Assembly (NCBI RefSeq): GCF_023923225.1
Contig: NZ_CP099489.1
Span: 3,906,001-3,970,000, forward strand
From: Ornithinimicrobium faecis
GTDB lineage: Bacteria > Actinomycetota > Actinomycetes > Actinomycetales > Dermatophilaceae
Direction of reading: 5' to 3'
Length of the DNA: 64,000 nucleotides
A program made the translations under genes and the position numbers. This document shows, one piece after another, positions 17,626 through 26,064 of this stretch. Under the pieces are notes generated by a model, which worked only from the letters and a program-made list of their open reading frames with translations, was not told the DNA's origin and did not search any database. The stretch's first letter is position 1; each line of letters starts with the position of its first letter.

Positions 17626-18684
17626 CTAGCCGGCAGAGTGCACGGGCGGCAGGTCCTCGAACTCCTCGTCGAGGGCCAGCGCGTGGCCATCGAAGGGAAG
17701 CTCCTCGACCGACGTCTGACGCTGCTCGGAGCCGGCCGCCTCGCTGCGCGGCTCCGCGCGCCGGGGGGCACGAGCCTTGAGGGTGTAGGTCGGGGGAGGC
17801 ACGGGAACCGGTGCCCAAGTGCCCGGCTCGGCCTCCGCGGCCGGTGCCAGGGGCTCGATCACGGTGGGCTCAGCCTCGGTGGCGGCGCCCGGCGTCACGG
17901 GTTGCTCGACAGCTTCGACGTCGTAGAGCTCGGTCGTGCGAGCCGAGACCGGAGCGCTCTCGCGGGCCCCTGATGGGCCCGTCTGCGCCACGGAGGCTGC
18001 GGGTGCCGGCGTGGCCGAGGGCCCTGGCGCTGCAACAGCCACCGGGCGACGACGCGGCGCGGCTCGACGGTCTGCAGGACGCCCAGCACGGTCGTCGCGC
18101 TCACCCGCAGGACGTGAGGTGCCTGTCCGGCGTGCTGCCGGGCGAGCGACACCGACCCGCACTGCAGGGGACGCAGCCCCGCGGGCGTCCGAGCGCAGGG
18201 ACGACGTGGCCCGGCGGCGCGTGGACTCAACAGAGAACCGCACGAAGGTCACGGCGAGCAGCAGCGTGGCAACGCCTGCCAGTGCACCCCACCAGGACGT
18301 GCCGACCACGGACACTGTGACGCCCGCGACGAGGGCGATCACACCGACGAGCAGAGCGACCGCCCGCAGGGTCGCCGCCGACGGGCGCTGCCGCAGACGC
18401 GCGGCAGGGCCATGCTGCGGCGTTGCCGGGGCCCCACGACGGGCGCGCTTGACGACCACATCGGGGTGTGCCGGTCGAGTCAGGGACAGCGAATAGGAAC
18501 GCTGCTTCGGGGTGGAGATGTCGGCGCGCGGCATGCTCTGCCGACGCTCAAGCACCCGCATCGCCTCAGAGAATCGGTCAACAGACCGTGCCGTGGCGAC
18601 ATGATCCCGGCGGCGGATCCAGTGCTGGATCAAATAGGCAGCCCACACGGCGAGGATCACCACGAAGATCAGACTGTTGGGCAC
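17626..18684 (-). CDS. glpR: GlpR-like membrane receptor of the gephyrin-like protein Glp
   Basis: The 352-residue membrane protein has an N-terminal anchor (residues 3-20, LIFVVILAVWAAYLIQHWIRRRD), a basic linker, two further hydrophobic segments (about 105-150) and a long Pro/Ala/Arg-rich disordered tail. The opening and the position behind galU-glp-moaC-acetyltransferase match the actinobacterial GlpR family, described in Corynebacterium as the membrane partner of Glp, which links FtsZ/SepF-based division to cell-envelope growth. GTG 18684 lies 6 nt after a minus-strand TAGAGT box, so glpR has its own leaderless promoter besides any read-through. Function is by family and synteny, not by motif. 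Confidence 0.75.
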   Translation of the reverse strand: MPNSLIFVVILAVWAAYLIQHWIRRRDHVATARSVDRFSEAMRVLERRQSMPRADISTPKQRSYSLSLTRPAHPDVVVKRARRGAPATPQHGPAARLRQRPSAATLRAVALLVGVIALVAGVTVSVVGTSWWGALAGVATLLLAVTFVRFSVESTRRRATSSLRSDARGAASPAVRVGVARPAARRTGTSRPAGERDDRAGRPADRRAAPRRRPVAVAAPGPSATPAPAASVAQTGPSGARESAPVSARTTELYDVEAVEQPVTPGAATEAEPTVIEPLAPAAEAEPGTWAPVPVPPPTYTLKARAPRRAEPRSEAAGSEQRQTSVEELPFDGHALALDEEFEDLPPVHSAG

Positions 18685-18746
18685 TCCTGAACTCTACGGA
18701 GCGCGGGAGGGCTTACTCGGGAGTTCTCTTGCGTGTCGCGGAAGTG

Positions 18747-18776
18747 ACTGGTGTGACTGGCGAGTCTGTCACCAGT
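18747..18776. terminator. Hairpin between rimJ-like gene and glpR
   Basis: ACTGGTG-t-GACT-ggcg-AGTC-tgt-CACCAGT folds into an 11-pair stem with a small bulge. It lies between the tandem repeat and the glpR promoter, so it could end the galU-to-acetyltransferase transcript. No U-tract is present. Confidence 0.45.
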
Positions 18777-18810
18777 GGGAAAGCACAGATCGGGCCATCC
18801 TCGTCCCCGC

Positions 18811-18988
18811 ACTCACGCGCTCGGTGGTGTCCATCCTCAGTCACTCACGCGCTCGGTGGTGTCCATCCTCAGTCACTCACGCGCTCGGTGGTGTCGATCC
18901 TCAGTCACTCACGCGCTCGGTGGTGTCCATCCCCAGTCACTCACGCGCTCGGTGGTGTCCATCCTCAGTCACTCACGCGCTCGGTGGG
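18811..18988. repeat. 32-bp tandem repeat, about 5.5 copies
   Basis: Units begin at 18811, 18843, 18875, 18907, 18939 and 18971, each opening ACTCACGCGCTCGGTGGTGT and continuing CCATCCTCAGTC, with only single-base differences between copies. The last, partial copy overlaps the 3' end and stop codon of the acetyltransferase gene, so the array seems to have grown out of that gene end by repeated duplication. There are no spacers, so it is not a CRISPR. It fills the interval between the acetyltransferase gene and glpR. Confidence 0.95.
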
Positions 18989-19590
18989 TTGGGCCGGCGC
19001 AGCCGGTCCACGAGGCGCTCGGCGCCCAGCTGCTGGTCGGTGATCGCAAACTCCACGTGGTCGTGCCAGGCGCCGTCGACGTGCACCAGGCCGGCCCGAA
19101 AGCCCTCGTCCGGCAGCTCCAGCCGCCGCGCCACGGCCAGGCTCGCGGTGTTCTCCGGGCGGATCGCGACCTCGACCCGGTGCAGCCCGACGTCGTGCAG
19201 GGCGTGGTCGATCAGCATGGCCAGCGACCAGGCGGCCAGTCCGCGGCCGGTGGCGCGATGGTCCAACCAGTAGCCGGCCGACGCCGTCCACCGCGAGCCC
19301 CACACGATGTCAAACAGCTGCATCTGGCCCACGAGCAGCCCGTCGGCCTCGATCACAAACGGCAGCACCCGGCCCTCCCCGGCGGCGCGATCCAGCAGCC
19401 TGCGCAGCCGCGTGAACCCGATGGGCGCCTCCGGTCCGGTGGGCACGGTGGCTTCCCAGGGCCGCAGCCAGTCGACGTTCTCCTCGCGCATCTCCAACCA
19501 GCGGGCGCGGTCGTGTCGGGTCAGGCCCCGCAGCACGATCTCGACCCCGTCGGCACGCACTTCCTGCAGCCGGACCGGCCAGGTGATCAC
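18973..19590 (-). CDS. GNAT acetyltransferase, RimJ/RimL-like
   Basis: A 205-residue acetyl-CoA-dependent acetyltransferase, of the type that acts on protein N-termini or small amines. It shows the GNAT core: LRGLTRHDRARWLEMREEN at the start, the beta-bulge region IGFTRLRRLL...PFVIEADGLLVGQMQL, the CoA-loop ATGRGLAAWSLAMLIDHAL and VEVAIRPENTASLAVARRLE. GTG 19590 overlaps the moaC stop by 4 nt, so translation is coupled. This gene regularly accompanies galU-glp-moaC in actinobacteria. Its own last codons form part of the adjacent 32-bp repeat. Substrate unknown. Confidence 0.9.
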   Translation of the reverse strand: MITWPVRLQEVRADGVEIVLRGLTRHDRARWLEMREENVDWLRPWEATVPTGPEAPIGFTRLRRLLDRAAGEGRVLPFVIEADGLLVGQMQLFDIVWGSRWTASAGYWLDHRATGRGLAAWSLAMLIDHALHDVGLHRVEVAIRPENTASLAVARRLELPDEGFRAGLVHVDGAWHDHVEFAITDQQLGAERLVDRLRRPNPPSA

Positions 19591-20060
19591 GGCCGTGTCC
19601 AGTCCCCGGAACGTCCGCCCGACTTGGCCACGACCATGACATCGGTGATGACGGCCAACTTGTCGACCGCCTTGATCATGTCCACCATGGCCAGCGCGGC
19701 GACGCTGACGCAGGTCAGGGCCTCCATCTCGATGCCCGTGCGGTCCGCGGTCCGCACGGTCGCCTGGATCTCCACGCCGTCATCGACGACGGTCAGGTCC
19801 ACCTCGACGGCGTGCACGGCGACCGGGTGGGCAAGTGGCACCAGATCCGGGGTCTTCTTGGCAGCCTGTATGCCGGCCAGTCGGGCAACGCCGAGCGCGT
19901 CACCTTTGGGGGCGGTCCCCTCGCGCAGGGCTCGCACGGCCTCCGGCGACAGTCGCACCCGCCCGGTCGCGGTCGCCTCGCGGGCCGTGATGGCCTTGGC
20001 GCTGACATCCACCATGTGTGCCGTGCCGTCGGCGCGCAGGTGTCGCAACGGCTCGCTCAC
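19587..20060 (-). CDS. moaC: Cyclic pyranopterin monophosphate synthase MoaC
   Basis: Catalyses the second part of molybdopterin precursor formation, converting the MoaA product to cyclic pyranopterin monophosphate. The 157 residues carry the family signatures MVDVSAKAITAREATATGRV, KGDALGVARLAGIQAAKKTP, LVPLAHPV and the C-terminal GIEMEALTCVSVAALAMVDM with the catalytic Lys in IKAVDKLAVI. GTG 20060 overlaps the glp stop (GTGA). No other moa genes are in the window, so its operon mates here are division/envelope genes rather than the rest of the pathway. Confidence 0.97.
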   Translation of the reverse strand: MSEPLRHLRADGTAHMVDVSAKAITAREATATGRVRLSPEAVRALREGTAPKGDALGVARLAGIQAAKKTPDLVPLAHPVAVHAVEVDLTVVDDGVEIQATVRTADRTGIEMEALTCVSVAALAMVDMIKAVDKLAVITDVMVVAKSGGRSGDWTRP

Positions 20061-21382
20061 CCGCGGTCCTCGCGGCCGGCCTCCGCAGCGTCAGTCTCCG
20101 CAGGGTCAGTCTCCGCAGCTTGCGCAGCGTCCCGCTCCGCGACGACATCGGCCTCGATCTCCCACAGCGGCCGCAGCGGCAGGACGCGCACCTCAGAGCC
20201 GGTCGCCACCTGCGTGGCCTCGGCCGGGATGACCGCCAGCCCGTCAGCCAGGGCCAGGCCACCGACCAGGTGGGAGCCCGGCCCGCTGACCGGCTGGGCG
20301 GCATAGGCGCCACTGGTGTCGCGACTCAGCGAGACCCGGTGATATTGCGCGCGGCCCTCCGGCGAGTCCCAGCCCTGCAGCACCACCGCGGGCACGGTGA
20401 CGGGCTCATAACGCTGTCCGGCCAGGGCGGCCAGGGCAGGACGCACAAAGACCTCGAAGCTGACCAGCACGCTCACCGGGTTGCCCGGCAGCGTGAACAC
20501 GGGCACCTTGCGCTTGCCCAGCAGCCCGAAGCCCTGGGGTTTGCCGGGCTGCATGCCGACCTCGGTGAACTCCATCGACCCGACACCGGTGAGCACGGAC
20601 TTCACCGGGTCATAGGAGCCACCCTTGCTCACGCCGCCGCTGGTGACCACCAGGTCGGCGTGGGTCAGGTGGTGATCGATCTCGGCCTTGATCGCCTTCT
20701 CGTCATCGGGCAGGTGGCCGGCAAACACCCCGAAGTGGCCCGCCGCCCGGACGAGCGCGGCCAGCATCGGGCCGTTGGAGTCATGGATCTGTCCGGGCCC
20801 CACCGGCTCACCCACCGGGACGAGCTCGTTGCCCGTCGACAGGACGACGACGCTGAGCTGGCCGGTCGCGCTGACCTCGGCGACACCGGCAGAGGCCAGG
20901 ACGGCCAACTGGGCGGGGCCGATCCGGGTCCCGGCCCGCAGGATCACCGAGCCAGCGCGCACATCCTCCCCCGCTGGCCGGACGTTGGCACCCGCCTCGA
21001 CGGCCGCCTTGATCATGACCTCGCGCGGGTGGCCGTCGGTGTCCTCGACACGCACGACCGCGTCGGCGCCCTCCGGGACCGGGGCGCCGGTCAGGATCCG
21101 CCAGGCGTGGAAGTCGCGGTGGGTGCGCGGCGCCCCGTCACCTGCAGCGATGTCCCCCAGGACCGGCAGGACCCTGGGCTCCTCGGGGGTGACGCCGGCG
21201 ATCTCACTGGCACGCACGGCATACCCGTCCATGGCGGAGTTGGCGAACCGCGGCAGGTCGACCGGGCTGCTCACGTCCTCGATGAGCACCAGGCCGTGGG
21301 CCTGGCTCAGCGGCACGGTCGTGGCCGCCACCGGGGTGAGTTGGGCGAGCACCGCCTCCAGATGCTCGGCGACCGTCCTCAC
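20057..21382 (-). CDS. glp: Gephyrin-like protein Glp / molybdopterin molybdotransferase (MoeA family)
   Basis: The 441-residue MoeA-fold protein has MDGYAVRASEI near residue 50, the molybdate/AMP site region STGNELVPVGEP, TSGGVSKGGSYDPVKSVL and the late LPGNPVSVLVSFEVFVRPAL. It could insert molybdenum into molybdopterin, as MoeA does. Its place between galU and moaC with glpR downstream matches the actinobacterial Glp, reported to have been recruited to cell division through FtsZ binding. The two roles cannot be separated from sequence alone. GTG 21382 overlaps the galU stop, and a Glu/Ala-rich tail ends the protein. Confidence 0.88.
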   Translation of the reverse strand: MRTVAEHLEAVLAQLTPVAATTVPLSQAHGLVLIEDVSSPVDLPRFANSAMDGYAVRASEIAGVTPEEPRVLPVLGDIAAGDGAPRTHRDFHAWRILTGAPVPEGADAVVRVEDTDGHPREVMIKAAVEAGANVRPAGEDVRAGSVILRAGTRIGPAQLAVLASAGVAEVSATGQLSVVVLSTGNELVPVGEPVGPGQIHDSNGPMLAALVRAAGHFGVFAGHLPDDEKAIKAEIDHHLTHADLVVTSGGVSKGGSYDPVKSVLTGVGSMEFTEVGMQPGKPQGFGLLGKRKVPVFTLPGNPVSVLVSFEVFVRPALAALAGQRYEPVTVPAVVLQGWDSPEGRAQYHRVSLSRDTSGAYAAQPVSGPGSHLVGGLALADGLAVIPAEATQVATGSEVRVLPLRPLWEIEADVVAERDAAQAAETDPAETDAAEAGREDRG

Positions 21383-22284
21383 GTGGCGTCCCCGCGCACG
21401 AACCCGTCGAGCCAGGCGGAGAAGTCGGCGCCCAGCTCGGGGTGCTCGCGCCCCAGCCGCACGACCGCCTTGAGATAGTCGAGCCGGTCGCCGGTGTCAT
21501 AACGGCGTCCGCGGAAGACGACACCGGTCATGCCGGCACCCTCCCCCTCCGCGCCCGCGAGCTCGAGCAGCGCGTCGGTCAGCTGGATCTCGCCGCCGCG
21601 GCCGGGCGGGGTGTGCTCCAGCACGTCGAAGACCCGCGGGTGCAGCACATAGCGGCCGATCACCGCGAGGTTGGAGGGCGCCTCGTCCACCGGGGGCTTC
21701 TCCACCATCCCGGTGATGCGCACGACGTCCTGGCCCTCATCGGCCGGGTCGATCGCGGCACAGCCATACAGGCTGACCTGGTCGCGGGGCACCTCCATCA
21801 GGGCCACGACCGAGCCGCCGCGCTGCGCCTGCACCTCGATCATCTGCTCCAGCAGGTGGTCGCGCTCGTCGATCATGTCGTCGCCCAGGAGCACCGCAAA
21901 CGGCTCGTCCCCGACGTGCGAGCGCCCGCAGAGCACCGCGTGCCCCAACCCCTTGGGCACCCCCTGACGCACGAAGTGGACCTCCATGCCGGTGCTGGCG
22001 TTGACCCGGTCGAGGCGCTGCTGGTCGCCCTTGGCCTCCAGCGCGCGCTCCACCTCGGGGTGCCCGTCGAAGTGGTCCTCGATCGCCCCCTTGCCCCGCC
22101 CGGTGATCATGAGCACGTCGGACAGCCCGGCCCGGACCGCCTCCTCGACGATGTACTCGATCGCAGGGCGGTCGACGACGGGCAGGAGTTCTTTGGGCAC
22201 GGCCTTGGTCGCGGGCAGGAACCGGGTGCCGAGGCCGGCCACCGGGATGACTGCCTTGCGCGGGCGCGCGATGGGCTCGCTCAT
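21379..22284 (-). CDS. galU: UTP--glucose-1-phosphate uridylyltransferase GalU
   Basis: Makes UDP-glucose for cell-wall and glycolipid synthesis. The 301 residues open with KAVIPVAGLGTRFLPATKA and PKELLPVVDRPAIEYIVEEA, the nucleotide-binding signature, and continue with FVRQGVPKGLGHAVLCGR, AVLLGDDMID and MVEKPPVDEAPSNLAVIGRY. ATG 22284 is 7 nt after a minus-strand TAGTGT box, so the message is probably leaderless. It leads an overlapping-gene operon (galU-glp-moaC-acetyltransferase) and is divergent from 5-formyl-THF cyclo-ligase across only 55 bp. Confidence 0.97.
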   Translation of the reverse strand: MSEPIARPRKAVIPVAGLGTRFLPATKAVPKELLPVVDRPAIEYIVEEAVRAGLSDVLMITGRGKGAIEDHFDGHPEVERALEAKGDQQRLDRVNASTGMEVHFVRQGVPKGLGHAVLCGRSHVGDEPFAVLLGDDMIDERDHLLEQMIEVQAQRGGSVVALMEVPRDQVSLYGCAAIDPADEGQDVVRITGMVEKPPVDEAPSNLAVIGRYVLHPRVFDVLEHTPPGRGGEIQLTDALLELAGAEGEGAGMTGVVFRGRRYDTGDRLDYLKAVVRLGREHPELGADFSAWLDGFVRGDAT

Positions 22285-22339
22285 GGCCCACACACTAACG
22301 GTCCACGCGCGCGGGGTCAGGTCGGGGACAATGCGGGGC

Positions 22340-22987
22340 ATGGATGACGTGCGGGCTGCCAAGAAGGAGGCCAGGTCGCGGGTGCGGTCCCGGCGACGCG
22401 AGCTGGTCGAGGCTCAGGGGGCGGCAGGGCGCGCGGCCCAGTCCACCGAGCTCGCCACGGCCTTCCTCACCTGGGCGCAGGAGTATGCCGCGGGGCTGGG
22501 TCGAGCAGACCTCGCCGGCCTGGTCGTCACGGCCTTTCGTCCGCTGGCCACCGAGCCCCCTGTCGGTGAGCTCGTGCAGGCGCTGCTGGGCGAGGGCGTG
22601 CAGGTGTTGCTTCCCGTCACGGTGCGCGACAGTCACGACCTGCAGTGGGTCGCAGCCACCGAGGCCACCGGTGACGGAGACCCGGACCAGGTGATGCACG
22701 GGGCACGGCTGACCGGTGACGAGCTGGGCCCGGATGCGCTGCTCGGGGTGGACATCGCCCTCATCCCCGGGCTCGCCGTGGACCCGCAGGGATGGCGGCT
22801 GGGTCAGGGCGGTGGCTACTACGACCGGGCTCTGGACCTGGTCCGGCCAGGGGTGCCGGTCATCGTCGCCCTGCACGACCACGAGTTCCCGAGCCACGCC
22901 GCCCCGGACCTGGAGGTGCCGCACGCGCCCCACGACATACCGGTGGGTGGTGTGCTGACCACCCACGGGGTGACGCGCCTGACCTAG
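22340..22987 (+). CDS. 5-formyltetrahydrofolate cyclo-ligase
   Basis: ATP-dependent conversion of 5-formyl-THF to 5,10-methenyl-THF. The 215 residues show the N-terminal basic helix AAKKEARSRVRSRRREL, the ALIPGLAVDPQGWRLGQGGG segment with the nucleotide-binding Gly-rich loop GQGGGYYDRAL (about residues 153-163), and a C-terminal VPHAPHDIPVGGVLTT. ATG 22340 lies 7 nt after GACAAT, matching the leaderless pattern; ATG 22331 is in frame but lies within that promoter box. The stop abuts the 3' end of the convergent penicillin-acylase gene with no gap. Confidence 0.95.
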   Translation: MDDVRAAKKEARSRVRSRRRELVEAQGAAGRAAQSTELATAFLTWAQEYAAGLGRADLAGLVVTAFRPLATEPPVGELVQALLGEGVQVLLPVTVRDSHDLQWVAATEATGDGDPDQVMHGARLTGDELGPDALLGVDIALIPGLAVDPQGWRLGQGGGYYDRALDLVRPGVPVIVALHDHEFPSHAAPDLEVPHAPHDIPVGGVLTTHGVTRLT

Positions 22988-25630
22988 TCAGGGGTTCAGG
23001 ATCAGCGTGTGGAGCGCCTCTTCCTCGACCGCCGCCCGGCTGTGCGCCCACGGGAAGGTCTCGTTGGCCAGCCAGGCCGAGGTCTGGTCGTTGTAGTTGG
23101 GGTGGAACGGGTGCCCGGAGTTGCCGCCCAGGTTGACCCAGGTCGAGGCGTCCAGGTCGCCCAGGTCGACCACCATGCGCATCGAGGGCCCCGACGTGAC
23201 CCGGAAGCTGTTGGAGCCCGCCTCCCAGTTGAAGGCGTTGACCAGCGATGATCCGCCCGGCGTCGGGAAGGGTCCCTCGTTGAAGGCCCACCGCACGATG
23301 CCCGGGATGTCGTCGCCGCCGAGCACCTCGTGCCGCATCGGGACGTTGTGCAGCTCGCCCCAGGACCACGACTCGGGGTCCTTGCTGCTGCGCTTGGTCA
23401 GGTCCAGGCGCGCGTTGATCATCGCCTGGCGCAGGATCTCGTCACGGGTCTCGACCACCCCGGCCGTGCGCTGGTCGTCCCACCAGTCGTCCTCGGGACG
23501 CTCCAGCAGGTTGGTGATGACCAGCATCCAGCGAGAGTTGCCGTCCGCGGACAGGTCGGCGGGCAGCTCGTCGTCGAACGTGAGGTCGAGGATGTTGGCC
23601 CAGACCGCGTAGTAGTACATCGCGGCCGCGGACTGCTCACCCTCGACCGGCGCCGTGCGGTCCCAGTCGGCCAGCATCTGCTGCGGCTCGCGATAGAAGT
23701 CGGAGTTGGGCACGTCCACCTCCAGCAGCGCCGGGACGAGCTCGTCGGCGAAGGCGTTGCGGGTGTCCCCCTGGATCTCGCGCATGTCGTCGGCTGTCAA
23801 CGGGCCCTCGGCCGTCTTCTCGGCGATCAGGTCGGTGATCCGTTGGGAGCGATAACCCTTGTCGGACTCAGTGGTCAGGAACGGGCGGCTGCCTGCGGTC
23901 ACGGCCTGGTTGGCCGTGACGATGACACCGTCATCAGGGTTGAGGGCGTGGGGCATCTGGCTGAACGGCACCCAGCCCTTCCAGTCATACGCCGGCAGCC
24001 AGCCCTGGGCCGGATAGAACCCGGGAGGGGCGCCGTTGGTGCTGGTCTCGCGGATGGGGACCAACCCCGGCGCCTGATAGCCGATGTTGCCCTGGGTGTC
24101 GGCATAGACCAGGTTCTGGCTGGGCACCGCAAACTTGCGGGCGGCCTCGCGGAAGGAGTGCCAGTCGGTGGCCGTGTTGAGCATGAAGACCGCGTCAGCA
24201 GTGCGGGTGACCTCCAGGCCGGTCCACGCCATCGACACGTCATAGGAGGTCAGCGACTCGACCCCGTTGATCGGGGCCGTCTGACCGGCGGATCGCACGG
24301 AGCCGATCACGTCGGACAGGATCGGTCCGTGGCGCGACTCACGCACGGTGATCTCGATGTCGTCACCGCCGGCGACCTTGATCACCTCGGTGCGCTCTTC
24401 GAGCGGTTCCCAGGCGGTCGCGCGCCGGACCTGACCGTCCTCGTTGATCTCCTCGAGATAAAAGTCGGTGACGTCCGGGTCGAGGTTGGTCAGCCCCCAG
24501 GCGATGTCACTGTTGTGGCCGATGATCACGCCGGGGAACCCGGCGAAAGTGAACCCGGTGACGTCGAACGGGCAGGCTGCACTGACCTCGCGGCAGTGCA
24601 GGCCGGCCTGCATCCAGATGCCCGGTTGGGTGATGCCCAGGTGCGGGTCGTTGGCCAGCAGCGGCATCCCGGACTCGGTGTGATCCCCGGAGACGACCCA
24701 GGAGTTGGAGCCGATGCCCGCCCCCTCACCGAGCAGGTTGGGCACCGCGTCCATCGCGCTCAGCGCACTGTCGTAGGCCGCCGCCACCTCGACCGGGTCC
24801 GGTCCGCCGCCCTGCGTGCCCTGCTCGCTCTTGCGCTCCGGCGCCGGCGCTCCCCTGCCGGTGCTGGGCTCGTCGCCGCGGGTGCCCTCATCCGCCGTGG
24901 TGTCGGCCTCCGGCTCGGGCTCCCACTCGTCCTCGGAGAGGATCGGTGCGTTCGTGTCGTAGGGATAGTCGGGATAGAGCGAGGCGAGCTGTCCGCGGGA
25001 CAGCTCTCCGACGAGGCGCGCACGGGCGAGCTCGTCGGTGTAGTTGCCGCGCAGGTCCCAGGCCATCGCCTTGAGCCAGGCCAGAGAGTCCACGTCGTCC
25101 CAGGGCCTGATCCGATAGTCCGGGACGCTCTGTCCGAGCACGACATACTCCAGCGCGACCTGCGAGGGCGAGCCCTTGTCCGACAGGTAGGCGTTGACAC
25201 CGGCGGTGTAGGCGGACAGATAGCGGCGCGTGTCCGCGTCCAGCTTGGGGAGCTCCTGCTCCGCGACCCGGCGCCAGCCCATGGTCCGGATCACCTGGTC
25301 GGTCTCCACCCCGGGCTCGCCCACCAGCTCCGCCAGCCGGCCAGCCGTCACGTGGCGGCGCAGGTCCATCTGAAAGAACCGGTCCTGCGCAGCCGTGAAC
25401 CCCTGGGCCATGAACAGGTCCTCGGAGGTGTCGGCATAGATGTGGGTGATCCCCCGGTCGTCACGCAGCACCTCGACCTCGGAGGACAGGCCCGCGAGGG
25501 TCAGCTCACCGTCACTCTGGGGGAAGGACCGGCGCACCAGGCCCACTCCCAGGACGAAGGCGGCCACGATCACCAGCACCAGGGCCGCGGCCAGTGGGAC
25601 GAGGACGCGACGCAGGAGACTTCGGGGCAC
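22988..25630 (-). CDS. Penicillin acylase family protein (Ntn amidohydrolase)
   Basis: An 880-residue exported or membrane-anchored acylase that should self-cleave to give an N-terminal Ser nucleophile. Residues about 5-35 form a signal anchor (VLVPLAAALVLVIVAAFVLG). The alpha-subunit segment begins VEVLRDDRGITHIYADT. After an acidic low-complexity linker (about 235-280) the processing site reads G-I-G-S-N-S-W-V-V-S-G, with Ser about 309 as the new N-terminus of the beta subunit. Typical downstream motifs are PLLANDPHLG and FAGFPGVIIGHNSDIAWGLTN. Start GTG 25630 is chosen because a minus-strand TACGCT lies 6 nt before; ATG 25669 is in frame. The natural amide substrate (beta-lactam, homoserine lactone or other) is unknown. 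Confidence 0.93.
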   Translation of the reverse strand: MPRSLLRRVLVPLAAALVLVIVAAFVLGVGLVRRSFPQSDGELTLAGLSSEVEVLRDDRGITHIYADTSEDLFMAQGFTAAQDRFFQMDLRRHVTAGRLAELVGEPGVETDQVIRTMGWRRVAEQELPKLDADTRRYLSAYTAGVNAYLSDKGSPSQVALEYVVLGQSVPDYRIRPWDDVDSLAWLKAMAWDLRGNYTDELARARLVGELSRGQLASLYPDYPYDTNAPILSEDEWEPEPEADTTADEGTRGDEPSTGRGAPAPERKSEQGTQGGGPDPVEVAAAYDSALSAMDAVPNLLGEGAGIGSNSWVVSGDHTESGMPLLANDPHLGITQPGIWMQAGLHCREVSAACPFDVTGFTFAGFPGVIIGHNSDIAWGLTNLDPDVTDFYLEEINEDGQVRRATAWEPLEERTEVIKVAGGDDIEITVRESRHGPILSDVIGSVRSAGQTAPINGVESLTSYDVSMAWTGLEVTRTADAVFMLNTATDWHSFREAARKFAVPSQNLVYADTQGNIGYQAPGLVPIRETSTNGAPPGFYPAQGWLPAYDWKGWVPFSQMPHALNPDDGVIVTANQAVTAGSRPFLTTESDKGYRSQRITDLIAEKTAEGPLTADDMREIQGDTRNAFADELVPALLEVDVPNSDFYREPQQMLADWDRTAPVEGEQSAAAMYYYAVWANILDLTFDDELPADLSADGNSRWMLVITNLLERPEDDWWDDQRTAGVVETRDEILRQAMINARLDLTKRSSKDPESWSWGELHNVPMRHEVLGGDDIPGIVRWAFNEGPFPTPGGSSLVNAFNWEAGSNSFRVTSGPSMRMVVDLGDLDASTWVNLGGNSGHPFHPNYNDQTSAWLANETFPWAHSRAAVEEEALHTLILNP

Positions 25631-25689
25631 GCTCCGAGCGTAAGCCACCGAATCGGTCCGGACGCGCATCCGACGTACAATCGTGCACC
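25631..25689. promoter_or_regulatory. Divergent leaderless promoters, penicillin acylase / fmdB
   Basis: In 59 bp there is a minus-strand TACGCT box (25637-25642) 6 nt before the acylase GTG and a plus-strand TACAAT box (25676-25681) 8 nt before the fmdB GTG. No ribosome site precedes either start. Confidence 0.6.
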
Positions 25690-26043
25690 GTGCCGACCTA
25701 TTCCTATGCCTGCAAGGACTGCGACAACGCATTCGACATCCAGCAGGCCTTCAGCGACGACTCTCTGACGGTGTGCCCGGAGTGCGGCGGTGCGCTGCGC
25801 AAGCGCTACGGCTCGGTCGGTGTCGTGTTCAAGGGGTCCGGCTTCTATCGCACCGACTCGCGCAAGGGTGCGGTGTCGGCCTCGAGCGGCGACTCCTCGG
25901 GGAGCAAGTCCTCGGACAGCTCCTCAAAGGACTCCTCCAGCAGCTCCTCGGACACCAAGTCCTCGAGCAGCAGCTCGTCCACACCCAGCACGTCGACGAG
26001 CTCGTCGTCCACAAGCTCCTCCTCGAAGGCAGCCAGCGCCTGA
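25690..26043 (+). CDS. FmdB-family zinc-ribbon protein with Ser-rich tail
   Basis: A 117-residue protein. Residues 1-45 form the FmdB zinc ribbon: MPTYSYACKDCDNAFDIQQ and LTVCPECGGALRKRYGSVG, with two Cys pairs (CxxC ... CxxC) for one Zn. The segment VFKGSGFYRTDSR is also conserved. From about residue 56 onward the protein is a low-complexity tail in which Ser makes up more than half of residues, with Lys, Asp and Thr between. The role is unknown; transcriptional regulation has been proposed for the family. Start GTG 25690 follows TACAAT by 8 nt. Confidence 0.92.
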   Translation: MPTYSYACKDCDNAFDIQQAFSDDSLTVCPECGGALRKRYGSVGVVFKGSGFYRTDSRKGAVSASSGDSSGSKSSDSSSKDSSSSSSDTKSSSSSSSTPSTSTSSSSTSSSSKAASA

Positions 26044-26064
26044 GAGGCTCCCTAGCCTCATCGG

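Noticed and set aside
18811..18988. CRISPR array
   Set aside because: The 32-bp units are contiguous, without unique spacers, and derive from a gene end. No cas genes are nearby.
18775..20232. Plus-strand frame across the tandem repeat
   Set aside because: It reads the repeat in changing frames and runs antisense to the acetyltransferase and moaC.
23330..25768. 812-codon plus-strand frame opposite the penicillin acylase
   Set aside because: Same shadow effect; its sequence is repetitive and the acylase on the other strand is unmistakable.
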